From assembly GCA_964542165.1 (NCBI GenBank), contig CAZITQ010000010.1:13007-77006 (forward strand): 64,000 bases of DNA, in the 5' to 3' direction. Numbering within the stretch: the stretch's first letter is position 1; the number at the start of each line of letters is the position of its first letter. The notes under the pieces are model-generated. The model had not been told where the DNA came from, did no database searches, and saw nothing but the letters and a program-made list of their open reading frames with translations. Of this stretch, positions 54,343 through 63,940 are shown piece by piece. The translations under genes and the position numbers were made by a program. The stretch comes from CAYTBN01 sp964542165. Its GTDB lineage: Bacteria > Myxococcota_A > UBA796 > UBA9615 > CAYRNR01.

Positions 54343-55842
54343 ATGGGCTCAATCACCCTCATCACCCGAGACCGCGAGTTCCGGCTGGAGCAGGTGGAGA
54401 CCCTGCGCGAGCTGGTCGGCCGGCGCCTCATCTCGCCAGCGGACCAGGTGAAGCTGGACGGGGTCGCGAACACCCTGACGGTGGGGGAGATGCTGGCCCG
54501 GCTGGATGCGGGGATCTCCCCGGACGCCGCACCCGCGGCGCGCGAGTCCGCGGAAGGCGACCGAACCGAAACCGAGGACCGAACCGGAGACCGCGCCCCC
54601 ACCGCCCCCTCCGCCGATCCCTGGCGGGCCTGGGACACGGACGAGTCGGTGGAGGTCGACGACCTGGTCTCCCAGCTGCTGGACGACGTCGGCAAGCGCG
54701 AGGATGCGCCGTCGGATCCTGCGGTGGGCGAGCCGGACGAAGCGGACACCGACCTGTGGCTGACCCAGCTCTCCCAGCGGGACGTCGAGGTGCCTGTGCT
54801 GCCCCCCGCCGAGGAGGACGAGCTCCCCGACATCCCCGATGCCTCCATCGAGGTCCTCGGCGACATCCCCCGGACCGTGCCGACCCGGCCCGTTCCCCGC
54901 GGCAGCGGGGCCCCGCGAGGGCCGGCCACGGAGCCTGCTCAGACCAGCGAGACCTCCGGCTCCTGGGCGGAGACCCCGGGGCCGTCCGGCTCCTGGGCTG
55001 CGAGCAGCGGCGAGTCGGCGGCCGTCGGATCCCCGCCCACGAAGCCCAGGAGCTTCGTCGAGTACGTCCAGCAGAAGCGGGCCACGACCACCCCGCTGGA
55101 GATCCACGAGAACCGCGCGGCACCCATGCTCGAGCGGGAGGAACGCCGCCGCCCCCTGGTCTTCTGGCCCGCCGTGGTGGGCGTACTGGCGGTCCTGGGC
55201 GCCCTGGCCAACTACGGCGTCGTGCGTAGCGGTGCCGAGCGGCAGTACCCCACCGAGGCCGAGGTGCGAGAACGGCTCCGGGGCAACCCGGGGGGGCTGG
55301 AGGCCGTGATCGACGAGGTGTCGCCCGGGGAGGCCGGCGGGGAGACCCAGGTGCCCGCGGCCGCCACCGACCTGCACCGGGAGGGTCGGCTGAGGAGCGA
55401 GATCCCACCGGGGGTCCAGCGCTTCCGCAACGTGGAGACCTTCAAGGACGCCCTGTTCATCGACCTGGCCAACAGCGGGGTCCTGGTCCGGGAGATCCGC
55501 GTCGAGGCACTGGTGGTGGCCCCCTTCGACGTGCACCGTCAGAAGCCCGAAGAGGTGAACCTGGAACTCTGGATCCTGACTCCGGAGGGCGAGGAGGGCA
55601 TGGACGCGCTGTACAAGGCCGCCCTCGTCGTGGGGCACTACGGCGCTGTCGCCCACGTCCGGATCCAGGAGCTCGTGATCCACGTCGCCGATGGCGACGA
55701 GGTCTGGGCGACCTTCCTGACGCGGGGTGGCTCGGCCACGGGGTTCTACGAGGGCAAGGTGGACCTCCAGGCCTTCGAGCGGAGCATGGACCGGGTGGCC
55801 GACGGCGACTACATCGACCCCGACCTCGAGGACGCGCAGTAA
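54343..55842 (+). CDS. GYF-like membrane protein, function unknown
   Basis: The 499-residue protein begins with a small domain (LEQVETLRELVGRRLISPADQ, then TVGEMLARLDAG) that resembles the GYF-like modules common in myxobacterial sensors. A long disordered acidic/Pro/Ser linker follows. One membrane helix lies near 268-288 (WPAVVGVLAVLGALANYGVV). The C-terminal ~170 residues are a soluble alpha/beta domain (VRERLRGNPGGLEAVIDEV, VRVEALVVAPFDVHRQ-like beta strands) that I cannot name. No catalytic motif was seen. It precedes smc on the same strand. Confidence 0.65.
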   Translation: MGSITLITRDREFRLEQVETLRELVGRRLISPADQVKLDGVANTLTVGEMLARLDAGISPDAAPAARESAEGDRTETEDRTGDRAPTAPSADPWRAWDTDESVEVDDLVSQLLDDVGKREDAPSDPAVGEPDEADTDLWLTQLSQRDVEVPVLPPAEEDELPDIPDASIEVLGDIPRTVPTRPVPRGSGAPRGPATEPAQTSETSGSWAETPGPSGSWAASSGESAAVGSPPTKPRSFVEYVQQKRATTTPLEIHENRAAPMLEREERRRPLVFWPAVVGVLAVLGALANYGVVRSGAERQYPTEAEVRERLRGNPGGLEAVIDEVSPGEAGGETQVPAAATDLHREGRLRSEIPPGVQRFRNVETFKDALFIDLANSGVLVREIRVEALVVAPFDVHRQKPEEVNLELWILTPEGEEGMDALYKAALVVGHYGAVAHVRIQELVIHVADGDEVWATFLTRGGSATGFYEGKVDLQAFERSMDRVADGDYIDPDLEDAQ

Positions 55843-55968
55843 CCCCCGGGTCCCGCCCCCGCATCCTTTCCTTGTCCCGTCTCTCGCGTGCGTGGTAAAC
55901 GGACACCAGCGCGCAGCGCGGCGGCCCGTGCGCGGCTGCGCGTGGATGCGGAAGCGGGGAATCCAACC

Positions 55969-58900
55969 ATGCGGATCCGGCGGCTGGAGCTATGCGGTTT
56001 CAAGTCGTTCAGCGACCGCACGGTCTTCCAGTTCGCCGACGGTATCTCCTGCGTGGTCGGCCCCAACGGTTGTGGCAAGTCCAACGTCCTCGACGCCATC
56101 CGCTGGGTACTGGGTGAGCAGAACCCCCGCCTCCTCCGCGGGCAAGGCATGGACGACGTCATCTTCGGCGGCTCGTCCGGGCGCGCGGCCACGGGCGTGG
56201 CCGAGGCCACGCTGGTGCTGGACAACGGCGACGATTCCCTGGGGGAACGCTTCTCCCAGTTCGGCGAGGTCGAGGTCGGCCGCCGGCTCTACCGGGACGG
56301 CGAGAGCGCCTATCAGATCAACGGCGCCAAGTGCCGCCTCAAGGACGTGGTCGAGTTGTTCATGGACACCGGGGTCGGCGCGCGGGCCAGCTCGGTCATC
56401 GAGCAGGGCAAGGTCGTCGACCTCATCAACTCCAAGCCCTCCGACCGCCGAGCGCTCATCGACGAGGCGGCTGGCATCGTCGGGTACAAGGCCCGACGGC
56501 AAGAGGCCCAGCGCCGGCTGGAGTCCACCGAGCACAACCTGCTGCGGGTGGGCGATCTGGCGGACGAGCTCAGGCGCCAGGCCAATGCCCTGAGACGTCA
56601 GGCCGCCAAGGCCAACCGCTACCGCCGTCTCCAGGCCTTCCGCAAGGAGAGCGAGGTCCTGCTGGCCCTGGCCGAGACGCGGACCCAGACCGACCGCTAC
56701 CGGGAGGGACTGGAGCGCCTGACGGATCTGCAGGGGGAGCGGGACCGGCTGCTGGCCGAGGAGCGGACCGCCCAGGTGCAGCTGGATGCCGCCCGCGATC
56801 AGCTGCGAAACGCCGGGGCGGCGGTCGACGAGCTCAAGGAGCGCCAGGCCCTGTTGCGGGCGGACGTGCAGTCCCGCGAGCAGGAGCGGGAATTCTGCGG
56901 TCGGGAGATCACCGGGGCGGAGCGGCGGGCCAAGGAACTCGTCCGGGAACGGGAGGATTCGGAGGCGCGCTCGAAGCAGCTCGCCGACGAGGCAGAGCGC
57001 CTCCGAACCGAGCAGACGTCCCGCCAGCAGGAGCTGCAGTTCAAGGCCACCGAGCAGGAGCAACGCGAGGCCGAGATGGTCGCGTCGGACGGGGCCCTCA
57101 AGACGCTGCTGGAACAGCAGCGCCGTTCGCGGAGCGACGAGGAGAGGCTCACCTCGCGGACCGCCTCTCTGCGAGCGGACCTGCACGGACTCGCCGACCG
57201 CAAGGCCGACCACACCCGGCGGGCGTCGAGGCTCGGGGGGGACATGGAGGTAGCCGAGGCGCGCCTGGCCGAGGCCCGCACCGCCCGGGACGAACGGATC
57301 GAGAGCCAGCGCGAGATCGAGGCCGAGATGACCGGCCAGCGGACCCATCTGGCCGAGGTGGCCGACGAACTCGACGGGCGGAGGGGGGCCTGGGCGGCGA
57401 TGATGACCGCCATCGAGGAGCTGACCGCCCTGGCCCGGGAGCGAGACGCCCGTCGGCAGTCCCTGGACGAGGTGCTGAGCCGCTTCGAGGGATTCGGCGC
57501 CGGGGTTCGTGCCCTGATGCTCCGGCGGGACGAGGCGGAGGACGACGGGGGCATCATCGGCACGGTCGCGGACGTACTCGAGGTTCCCGCGGAGTACGAG
57601 CAGGCGGTCGAGGCCGCCCTGGGAGACGCGTTGCAGGCGGTCTTCGTGCGCTCCAGGCAGCACGGGATCGAAGGGATCGCGTTCCTGGCGGAACGGGAGG
57701 CGGGCCGCACCACCTTCTTGCCCCTGGACGCCCTGTGCGCGGTTCCCGGTCGGAGATCCGTGGACGACGACCTCGCCGTGGCCGTCGCCCGGGAGGTCGT
57801 GTCGGCTCCCGCGGAGTTCCTCCCCGCCCTCGATCTCCTGCTGGGAGATACGGTGATCACCCGGGATCTGGAGTCGGCGCTCCAGATGCGCGATCGATGG
57901 GAGGACCCGCCGCGGATCGTGACCCTGAACGGGGACACGTTGGAGGGCAGCGGCGCCTTGACCGGGGGCGCAGGCCAGGAGACCGGCGTCCTGGGGCAGA
58001 AGCGTGAGCTGCGACAGGTGGAGGCCGAGCTGGCGGACATCCGGGCCGAGGAGGCGGACGCCCGCGCCACCGTGGAGGAGATCTCCAAGGCCACCGACCG
58101 CCTGGACGAGGAGCGCAAGGCCTGCGAGGCGAGGTTGCACGCCCTGGAGGTGACGCGGGCGCGGCTCGACGGCGAGCGCCAGTCGGCCGATTCGTCGGTC
58201 CAGCAGGCCAAACGACGACGGGGAGTCCTCCGGGAGGACGCCGAGAGCGTCGCCGCCGCCATCGCCTCCCTGGACGGGGAGCGGGACGACCGCGCCAGGG
58301 AGCTGGAAGCGGTCGACGAGGAGCTGCGCGAGGTCCGGCTCAGGCTGGAGCGTGTGGCCGCCGACTCCGAGGCGCGCCTGCGAGAGCTGGAGCACCACCG
58401 TGGGCTGGCGTTCCAGGCCAAGCTCGACGCCACGGCTGCGCGGGAGCGACTGGAGAGTGCGCGCGCCCGGCTGAGCCAGATCGAGGAGCGCAACGAGGAG
58501 GTCGTGGCGCAGCTTCAGCGCGAACACCGGGAGCGGGAGGAGATTGCCGACCGCATCGCCTCGCTGGAGAAGTCCATCCGCCGCCTGGGGGAGGAGGCCG
58601 AGCAGCTCGGGGCACAACTCGTGGAGGCCGGCGAGATGGTGGAACGCGCCATCGCCCACCGGGACGAGGTGTCGCGTTCCGTCCGGGAGTTCGAGACGCA
58701 GATCACCCAGGTGCGGGGCACCCGGGCAGGACTGGAGGAGCAGGTCCAGAGTGCCACGACGCAGGTCGCACTGGTCGAGGCCGAGCTGACCCACCTGCGG
58801 GACGAACTGCGTCAGGGCTACGACCTCCACCTCAAGCAGGTGTTTGCCCAGCTCGAGGGCGAGGGCCAGGTGGACCTCACCCTGAGGGGGACCTTGCCCC

Positions 58901-59700
58901 GGGCGCTGGGCGAGGACGGAGGCGAGGAACCCGAAGAGGGCATCGAGGTCGATCCCGGGGGGGAGGACGATCAGGAGGGCCAGGGCATCCGCGTCACCTT
59001 CACCTGGGACGATCTGCTGGACGCAGAGGCCCTCGAAGAGCGGCGCCAGAAGCTGCTCAAGGTCCGGGTAGACCTGCAGCGGATCGGCGAGATCAACATG
59101 GCGGCGCCCGAGGCCTACCAGGAGGTCAAGGCCCAGCACGATCGTCTGCGGGAGCAGATGGACGACCTCGAGGCCTCCATCGAGCGCATTCGCCGGGGGA
59201 TCTCCAAACTCAACCGGACGAGCCGGGAGCGATTCGCCGAGGCCTTCGACCGCGTCAACGAGCACTTCCGCGACCTCTACCCCCGCCTCACCGGCGGCGG
59301 TCAGGCCACGCTCGCGCTGACCACCCCCGACGACCTGCTCGAGACCGGCCTCGAGGTGCACGTCCAGCCCCCGGGCAAGAAGCTCAAGGCCATGGGGTTG
59401 CTGAGCGGCGGGGAGAAGGCCATGGCCGCCCTGGCGCTGCTGTTCGCCGTCTTCCTCTACCGGCCCTCTCCGTTCTGCCTCCTCGACGAGGTGGACGCGG
59501 AGCTGGACGAGGCCAACGTGCGCCGGCTGTCCCAGTTGCTGCGCGAGATGCGCGAGCGGACCCAGTTCCTGGTGATCACCCACACCCGAAAGACCATGGA
59601 GGTCGCCGACGTGCTCTTCGGAGTGACCATGGAGAAACCCGGCATCTCGAAGCTCGTGTCGGTGAAGCTCGAGGATGTCGGGGACATCGAGGTCGCTTGA
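55969..59700 (+). CDS. smc: Chromosome segregation ATPase SMC
   Basis: SMC forms, with ScpA and ScpB, the ring that compacts and aligns replicated chromosomes. The 1243-residue protein has the full plan: N-terminal Walker A GPNGCGKSN near 33, a long coiled coil to about 500, a hinge (about 500-660, FEGFGAGVRALML, GTVADVLEVPAEYE), a second coil, and the C-terminal ABC signature LLSGGEKAMAALAL near 1145 with Walker B LLDEVDAELDE near 1171. An unusual acidic insert (GGEEPEEGIEVDPGG) lies near residue 990. ATG 55969 is chosen because the conserved start MRIRRLELCGFKSF follows. scpA and scpB are not in the window. Confidence 0.96.
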   Translation: MRIRRLELCGFKSFSDRTVFQFADGISCVVGPNGCGKSNVLDAIRWVLGEQNPRLLRGQGMDDVIFGGSSGRAATGVAEATLVLDNGDDSLGERFSQFGEVEVGRRLYRDGESAYQINGAKCRLKDVVELFMDTGVGARASSVIEQGKVVDLINSKPSDRRALIDEAAGIVGYKARRQEAQRRLESTEHNLLRVGDLADELRRQANALRRQAAKANRYRRLQAFRKESEVLLALAETRTQTDRYREGLERLTDLQGERDRLLAEERTAQVQLDAARDQLRNAGAAVDELKERQALLRADVQSREQEREFCGREITGAERRAKELVREREDSEARSKQLADEAERLRTEQTSRQQELQFKATEQEQREAEMVASDGALKTLLEQQRRSRSDEERLTSRTASLRADLHGLADRKADHTRRASRLGGDMEVAEARLAEARTARDERIESQREIEAEMTGQRTHLAEVADELDGRRGAWAAMMTAIEELTALARERDARRQSLDEVLSRFEGFGAGVRALMLRRDEAEDDGGIIGTVADVLEVPAEYEQAVEAALGDALQAVFVRSRQHGIEGIAFLAEREAGRTTFLPLDALCAVPGRRSVDDDLAVAVAREVVSAPAEFLPALDLLLGDTVITRDLESALQMRDRWEDPPRIVTLNGDTLEGSGALTGGAGQETGVLGQKRELRQVEAELADIRAEEADARATVEEISKATDRLDEERKACEARLHALEVTRARLDGERQSADSSVQQAKRRRGVLREDAESVAAAIASLDGERDDRARELEAVDEELREVRLRLERVAADSEARLRELEHHRGLAFQAKLDATAARERLESARARLSQIEERNEEVVAQLQREHREREEIADRIASLEKSIRRLGEEAEQLGAQLVEAGEMVERAIAHRDEVSRSVREFETQITQVRGTRAGLEEQVQSATTQVALVEAELTHLRDELRQGYDLHLKQVFAQLEGEGQVDLTLRGTLPRALGEDGGEEPEEGIEVDPGGEDDQEGQGIRVTFTWDDLLDAEALEERRQKLLKVRVDLQRIGEINMAAPEAYQEVKAQHDRLREQMDDLEASIERIRRGISKLNRTSRERFAEAFDRVNEHFRDLYPRLTGGGQATLALTTPDDLLETGLEVHVQPPGKKLKAMGLLSGGEKAMAALALLFAVFLYRPSPFCLLDEVDAELDEANVRRLSQLLREMRERTQFLVITHTRKTMEVADVLFGVTMEKPGISKLVSVKLEDVGDIEVA

Positions 59701-59743
59701 CGCGTTCTATTAATAGTTCTACCCGGTCAGATCGAGGAGACCC

Positions 59744-61045
59744 ATGCCAGCCAGTGGAGATCGGGACGCCGAGTCCGTGGAGACCCCGGGAGCAGAGACA
59801 CCGTCCGTAGAAGCGCCCACCGAGGCGGTGGCGGTCGAGGTACCGACCGAGGGCGCCGAGGAGGCCGTGGCCGAAGGCGCCGAGCCGGTGCCCGTCAGCA
59901 CGTCGACCGGGCGAGAGACCGCGGCGACCCTCGAGGTCCAGGCACCCGTGGAGGATGCCGCCGCGGGCGTCCCCCCCGCCGCGTGGATCGGCGCGGGGGC
60001 CGGCGGGGTGCTCCTGGTCGGCATCGTCCTGTTCGTCGTCCTGCGCAAGCGCAGGGCGCTCCCTCCGGCGGCGGCCCCGCCAGCCCTGGGCGCGCCGGAG
60101 CCGGACGACCCGGCCGCCGATGGTGTGTTCGCCCGACTGGTGGGGGGGCTGGCGCGGACCCGTGGCCAGCTGGTTCGCAGGATCGACGAGCTGTTCGCCG
60201 GCGGCGGCCGGATCGACGACGAACTCCTGGAGCGGCTGGAGGAGGTGCTCATCGGCGCGGACGTGGGTGTGCGCACCACCACCCGGCTGCTCGACGAGCT
60301 GCGCGCCGGAATGAAGGGCGAGGAGGCGAGTGACGCCGGCGACGTGCGCGACTTCCTCAGACGCCGGATGTCCGAGATCGTCGGAGCCCACGAGGGCAGC
60401 CTGGAGGAGCGCGCCGACGCACCCCTGGTGTTGATGGTGGTCGGTGTCAACGGTTCGGGCAAGACGACCACCATCGGCAAGCTCGCGAGCCGCTACACCG
60501 CCCAGGGCAAGAAGGTCATCCTGGCCGCCGCGGACACCTTCCGCGCGGCGGCGATCCAGCAGCTGGAGATCTGGGGTGACCGGGCGGGGGCCGAGGTGAT
60601 CCGCCGCGACGAGGGCGCCGATCCGGCCTCGGTGGTACACGACGCCGTCAGCGCAGCGCTGGCGCGGGGGGCCGACGTGGTGATCGCGGACACCGCCGGC
60701 CGCCTCCACACCAAGGCGCCCCTGATGGAGGAGCTGCAGAAGGTCAAGCGGGTGATCGGCAAGAAGATCCCCGACGCTCCCCACGAGACCTTGCTGGTGA
60801 TCGACGCCAACAACGGCCAGAACGCCATCGCCCAGGCCCGCACCTTCTCCGAGGCTGTCGGACTCTCCGGCATCGTGCTCACCAAGCTGGACGGCACCGC
60901 CAAGGGCGGTGTGATCGTGGGCATCTGTGACGAACTCTCGATCCCCGTGAAATTGATCGGGATCGGTGAGCAGGTCGACGACCTGAGGGACTTCGTGGCC
61001 GAGGACTTCATCTCCGCCCTGTTCGAGGGCAACGGGAGCTCGTGA
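59744..61045 (+). CDS. ftsY: Signal recognition particle receptor FtsY, with N-terminal membrane helix
   Basis: FtsY receives ribosome-nascent chain-SRP complexes at the membrane. This 433-residue copy has a long acidic N-terminus and one clear membrane helix near 80-103 (WIGAGAGGVLLVGIVLFVVL-RKRR), then the NG domain with P-loop GVNGSGKTTTIG near 232, DTAGRLH near 315 and TKLDGTAKGG near 379. E. coli FtsY has an acidic A domain and no true membrane helix, so this version is a membrane-anchored type. ATG 59744 has GAGGAGA just upstream. It follows smc after 43 bases, probably in one operon. Confidence 0.94.
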   Translation: MPASGDRDAESVETPGAETPSVEAPTEAVAVEVPTEGAEEAVAEGAEPVPVSTSTGRETAATLEVQAPVEDAAAGVPPAAWIGAGAGGVLLVGIVLFVVLRKRRALPPAAAPPALGAPEPDDPAADGVFARLVGGLARTRGQLVRRIDELFAGGGRIDDELLERLEEVLIGADVGVRTTTRLLDELRAGMKGEEASDAGDVRDFLRRRMSEIVGAHEGSLEERADAPLVLMVVGVNGSGKTTTIGKLASRYTAQGKKVILAAADTFRAAAIQQLEIWGDRAGAEVIRRDEGADPASVVHDAVSAALARGADVVIADTAGRLHTKAPLMEELQKVKRVIGKKIPDAPHETLLVIDANNGQNAIAQARTFSEAVGLSGIVLTKLDGTAKGGVIVGICDELSIPVKLIGIGEQVDDLRDFVAEDFISALFEGNGSS

Positions 61046-61054
61046 GCCGACCCC

Positions 61055-61088
61055 GCTCCTGTCCTCGGTCCGGGGGGAATGCAGGAGC
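61055..61088 (+). terminator. Hairpin after ftsY
   Basis: GCTCCTG at 61055-61061 pairs with CAGGAGC at 61082-61088 around a 20-base loop, just before the zapA promoter. There is no long T-run, so termination is likely only partial. Confidence 0.4.
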
Positions 61089-61102
61089 TCCGACCCGGTT
61101 TC

Positions 61103-61131
61103 TTGACAGTGACAGATCGGCCCAATACACT
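61103..61131 (+). promoter_or_regulatory. Sigma-70-like promoter of zapA
   Basis: TTGACA at 61103-61108, a 17-base spacer and TACACT at 61126-61131, about 45 bases before the zapA ATG. It is one of the best promoters in the window. Confidence 0.6.
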
Positions 61132-61175
61132 GCTTTTCCAGCAGTTTTGATAAGTTACACGATCTTGGCGAGGCG

Positions 61176-61481
61176 ATGGGAACAGGGGAAACCCGGGACA
61201 TCCAGGTCGTCATTCAGGGGCAACGCTACACGCTGCGTAGCGACGAGCCCGAGGCTCACGTGCAGCGAGTCGCGGCCGCCGTGGATCGGGCCCTGATGGA
61301 GGTGACCGGGGGCAAGCCGGCCACCACCTACCACGTCGCCGTGCTTGCCGCCATGAACATCGCGAGCGAGCTTGTCCAGCTCCTGGGAGAGCACGAGGAT
61401 CTGAAGATCGATGTCGACGCGAGGACGAGGTCGCTCATCGAATTGATCGATGGGCACCTGACGTCCCCGGGTCGTTTGTAG
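61176..61481 (+). CDS. zapA: Cell division protein ZapA
   Basis: ZapA binds FtsZ filaments and bundles them in the Z ring. The 101-residue protein is of family length: a beta-rich head (IQVVIQGQRYTLRSDEP, AHVQRVAAAVDRAL), then a long coiled-coil helix (AVLAAMNIASELVQLLGEH). ATG 61176 follows GGCGAGG. It has its own promoter, and a probable 6S RNA lies just after it, as often found next to zapA in proteobacteria. Confidence 0.88.
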   Translation: MGTGETRDIQVVIQGQRYTLRSDEPEAHVQRVAAAVDRALMEVTGGKPATTYHVAVLAAMNIASELVQLLGEHEDLKIDVDARTRSLIELIDGHLTSPGRL

Positions 61482-61520
61482 ATACCCGTCGCGCCGGCGG
61501 AAGCAGGACAGCGCGACGGC

Positions 61521-61731
61521 CCGTGATGGGAATGAGGGAACAAGGTAGCGACACCCGCCGCCGGGTGTGTGATCGAATCGAGAAGAATCGACCACGGAGA
61601 TCTCCCCGACAACGTCACCGAGAGGAGGGTTAGCGATCGGTCGGATCCCGGCTCGAACACCGCGCGATTGCGCGTGGATCGCCGGGACGAGCGAGGTCTT
61701 CGTGTAATGCCACGTCCCCCCATCCCCGCGG
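61521..61731 (+). ncRNA. Probable 6S RNA (SsrS) between zapA and rny
   Basis: The 347-base gap between zapA and rny has no gene, but shows rod-like folding. Near its start CCG 61521-61523 and GATGGG 61525-61530 pair with CGG 61729-61731 and CCCATC 61719-61724, closing a ~210-base region. Inside, ACACCC/GGGTGT (61551-61568), GCTCG/CGAGC (61651-61655 with 61688-61692) and CGCGC/GCGCG (61661-61674) form smaller stems. Length, the closed ends and the place next to zapA fit 6S RNA, which binds RNA polymerase sigma-70 holoenzyme. I have not been able to check it against a covariance model. Confidence 0.35.
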
Positions 61732-61828
61732 GCATCCGGTGCGAGGGTCCGGACGCGGGAGACACGCGCGTCCACAACCGACAGGTATGACGCACTCCGC
61801 TGTCCGGGTGCGGGAGAGGTCGTTTGCC

Positions 61829-63536
61829 GTGGAAGCGGTGATATGGATTCCTGTGGCGGTAGCCGCGGCGTTGATGGGCGGGGGAATCGCGTACTTCGCG
61901 GCGCTCCGCGCCGCGCGCCCGGCCAGCCAGCAACGCATCGAAGAACGACGCCCCCACCACGCNNNNNNNNNNGGTGGGTGTTGGGGGGGGGGGGGGGGGG
62001 GCGGGGGGGGGGGGGGGGGGGGGGGCGCGCGCGCCCCGCCGGCCCGCCCCCCCCCCGCGCCGGGACAGCCAGCAACGAATCGAAGAACTACGCACCAACC
62101 AGGAGCGGCTGCTGGACGAAGCCAAGCACCGCGCCGAGAAGGAGGCGGAGGCCCGCCTCCAGAAGGAGATACGCGCAGCGCGCGACAAGCTGGAGGGGGA
62201 CCTCAGGGCCGAGAAGGACAAGCTGGACTCGCTGGGACGGAGGCTCGAGCAGAAGGAGGAGAAGGTATCGGGCCGTGAGGAGGAGCTGGTCGGCCAGGAG
62301 AAGGACGTGCGCCGCCGGGAGCAGTCGCTCCAGGACCGCCAGGCCAACGTGGACAGCAAGGCTGCCGAGGTCGAGGCCCGGGCGACGGAGCTCCAGGACA
62401 AGCTCGTGGAGATCGCCGAGATGACCCGCGAACAGGCCCAGGAGCGCCTGCTGGAGGCGGTCGAAGCCGAATGCGAGGAGGAGACCGCTCGCCGTCTCAA
62501 GACCTTCGAGGAGACCCTGAAGGAGGAGGAGGAGAAGCGGGCGACCAAGGTCGTCGCCACCGCCCTGCAACGGTACGCGGGCGAGTACGTGTGCGAGAAG
62601 ACCGTGTCGGTGGTGAACCTGCCCAACGACGAGATGAAGGGCCGCATCATCGGTCGGGAGGGGCGGAACATCCGCGCTCTGGAGGCCGCGACCGGGATCG
62701 ACCTGATCATCGACGACACCCCCGAGGCGGTCATCCTGTCGGGCTTCAACCCCATTCGCCGGGAGATCGCCCGGCACGCCCTCGAGGCCCTGATCCGGGA
62801 CGGCCGGATCCATCCCTCCCGCATCGAAGAGCTGGTGCACAAGGCCAAGAAGGAGTTCGACAAGAAGATGAAGGAGGCCGGGGAGCAGGCCTGCTACGAG
62901 GCGGGCATCCACGGCGTCCATGGCGAGATCGTCAAGCTCATCGGTGCCCTGCGCTGGCGCACGAGCTACGGCCAGAACCAGTGGCAGCACTCCATGGAGG
63001 TCTCGCATCTGGCGGGCATGATGGCCGGCGAGATCGGACTCGACCCCAAGAAGGCGAAACGCGCGGGGCTGCTCCACGACATCGGCAAGGTGCTCGATCA
63101 GACCGCGGAGGGTTCCCACGCGCTGATCGGCGCCGAGTTCGCCAAGAAGCACGGCGAGGGCGGCCTGATCGTCAATGCCATCGCCTCCCACCACGAGGAG
63201 GTACCGCAGACCAACCTCTACGGGGCGCTGGTCCAGGCCGCGGACACGATTAGTGGTGCGCGCCCGGGCGCGCGTCGGGAGGTCCTGGAGAGCTACCTGC
63301 AGCGCCTCACGGACCTCGAGAAGATCAGCCTCGGGTTCCCCGGGGTCGACAAGGCCTACGCCATCCAGGCGGGCCGTGAGGTCCGCGTGATGGTGGCCAA
63401 CGGCAGGATCCGGGACGGCGACGCGGTGGTCCTCAGCCGGAAGATCGCCAGGAAGATCGAGGAGGAACTCTCCTACCCCGGGCAGATCAAGGTCACCGTG
63501 ATCCGCGAGACCCGGGCCGTCGAGTACGCCCGCTGA
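61829..63536 (+). pseudogene. rny: Ribonuclease Y, interrupted by a scaffold gap
   Basis: RNase Y is a membrane-bound endoribonuclease that starts mRNA decay. The N-terminal membrane helix (VIWIPVAVAAALMGGGIAYF) begins at GTG 61829 with GGGAGAGG nearby; ATG 61787 is also in frame. The coding frame then meets a false junction (61955-62064). After it the protein continues as a long coiled coil, then a KH domain (GRIIGREGRNIRALEAATGIDLIIDD) and an HD domain (AGLLHDIGKVLDQ, VNAIASHHEEV). The ASQQRIEE before and SQQRIEELR after the gap are the same site. Joined there, the gene is intact, so the break is an assembly error. Confidence 0.85.
61955..62064. other. Scaffold gap (10 N) with G-homopolymer junk inside rny
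   Basis: Ns at 61963-61972 are followed by about 90 bases of nearly pure G, then C-rich sequence. The 33 bases at 61922-61954 reappear with a few changes at 62065-62096. The two contig ends overlap and should be merged. Confidence 0.88.
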
Positions 63537-63679
63537 GCCATCTCGGGCCCGCCGAACGCCAGCTCCTGAAGAAGTGAAGCGCTCCGAGCGAGATCGCGTG
63601 CACACCTCCTTTTCCAGCAACCGCGGGGCCTTTGCGCCCCCCCTGACGACCGCCCTCGAAAAAAAAGTCGAAAAGGGTG

Positions 63680-63708
63680 TTGACACCTGACCGGCACCCG
63701 ATTAGTTT
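63680..63708 (+). promoter_or_regulatory. rRNA operon promoter
   Basis: TTGACA at 63680-63685, a 17-base spacer and TAGTTT at 63703-63708. A-rich sequence at 63659-63674 lies just upstream and may act as an UP element. It is about 230 bases before the mature 16S 5' end. Confidence 0.6.
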
Positions 63709-63852
63709 CTCGCACCGCTGCGGCGCTGCAGACGAGCGCTCAGCTGGAGCCGAACCGAGATCGTCGTCGGACGGGATTGTTCCCCAACCGACACGAAGGT
63801 CTTGAAACGAGCGCCCCACGGTGCTAGGTTGAAAGATCGGTTCAGCGGTCGG

Positions 63853-63870
63853 TCTTTGAAAACGGAATAG
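63853..63870 (+). promoter_or_regulatory. boxA-like antitermination site in the rRNA leader
   Basis: TCTTTGAAAACGGAATAG resembles the TCTTTGAAAACTGAATAG site common in leaders of rRNA operons of this group, where Nus proteins bind the transcript. Confidence 0.5.
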
Positions 63871-63940
63871 CAAGTTCGTCGATTCTATGGAGTCACGTCA
63901 AAACGACCGTCCGGGTTCTCACACCCGGGCGACTCTCGAT

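Larger units (their letters stand above)
63537..63940. other. Intergenic leader before the rRNA operon
   Basis: This 404-base region between rny and the 16S gene has no protein gene. It holds a GC hairpin (GGGGC 63625-63629 with GCCCC 63636-63640), the rRNA promoter (63680-63708), a boxA-like antitermination site (TCTTTGAAAACGGAATAG near 63853-63870) and a hairpin CCGGGT/ACCCGG (63911-63928) just before the 16S start. Confidence 0.55.

Noticed and set aside
55990..59583. Nearly 1200-codon open frame on the minus strand opposite smc
   Set aside because: It mirrors the smc codon pattern and has no motif or ribosome site. It is a shadow of the real gene.
61981..62025. Possible G-quadruplex or regulatory G-run
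   Set aside because: The run is next to Ns and duplicated contig ends, so it is a sequencing or assembly artefact.
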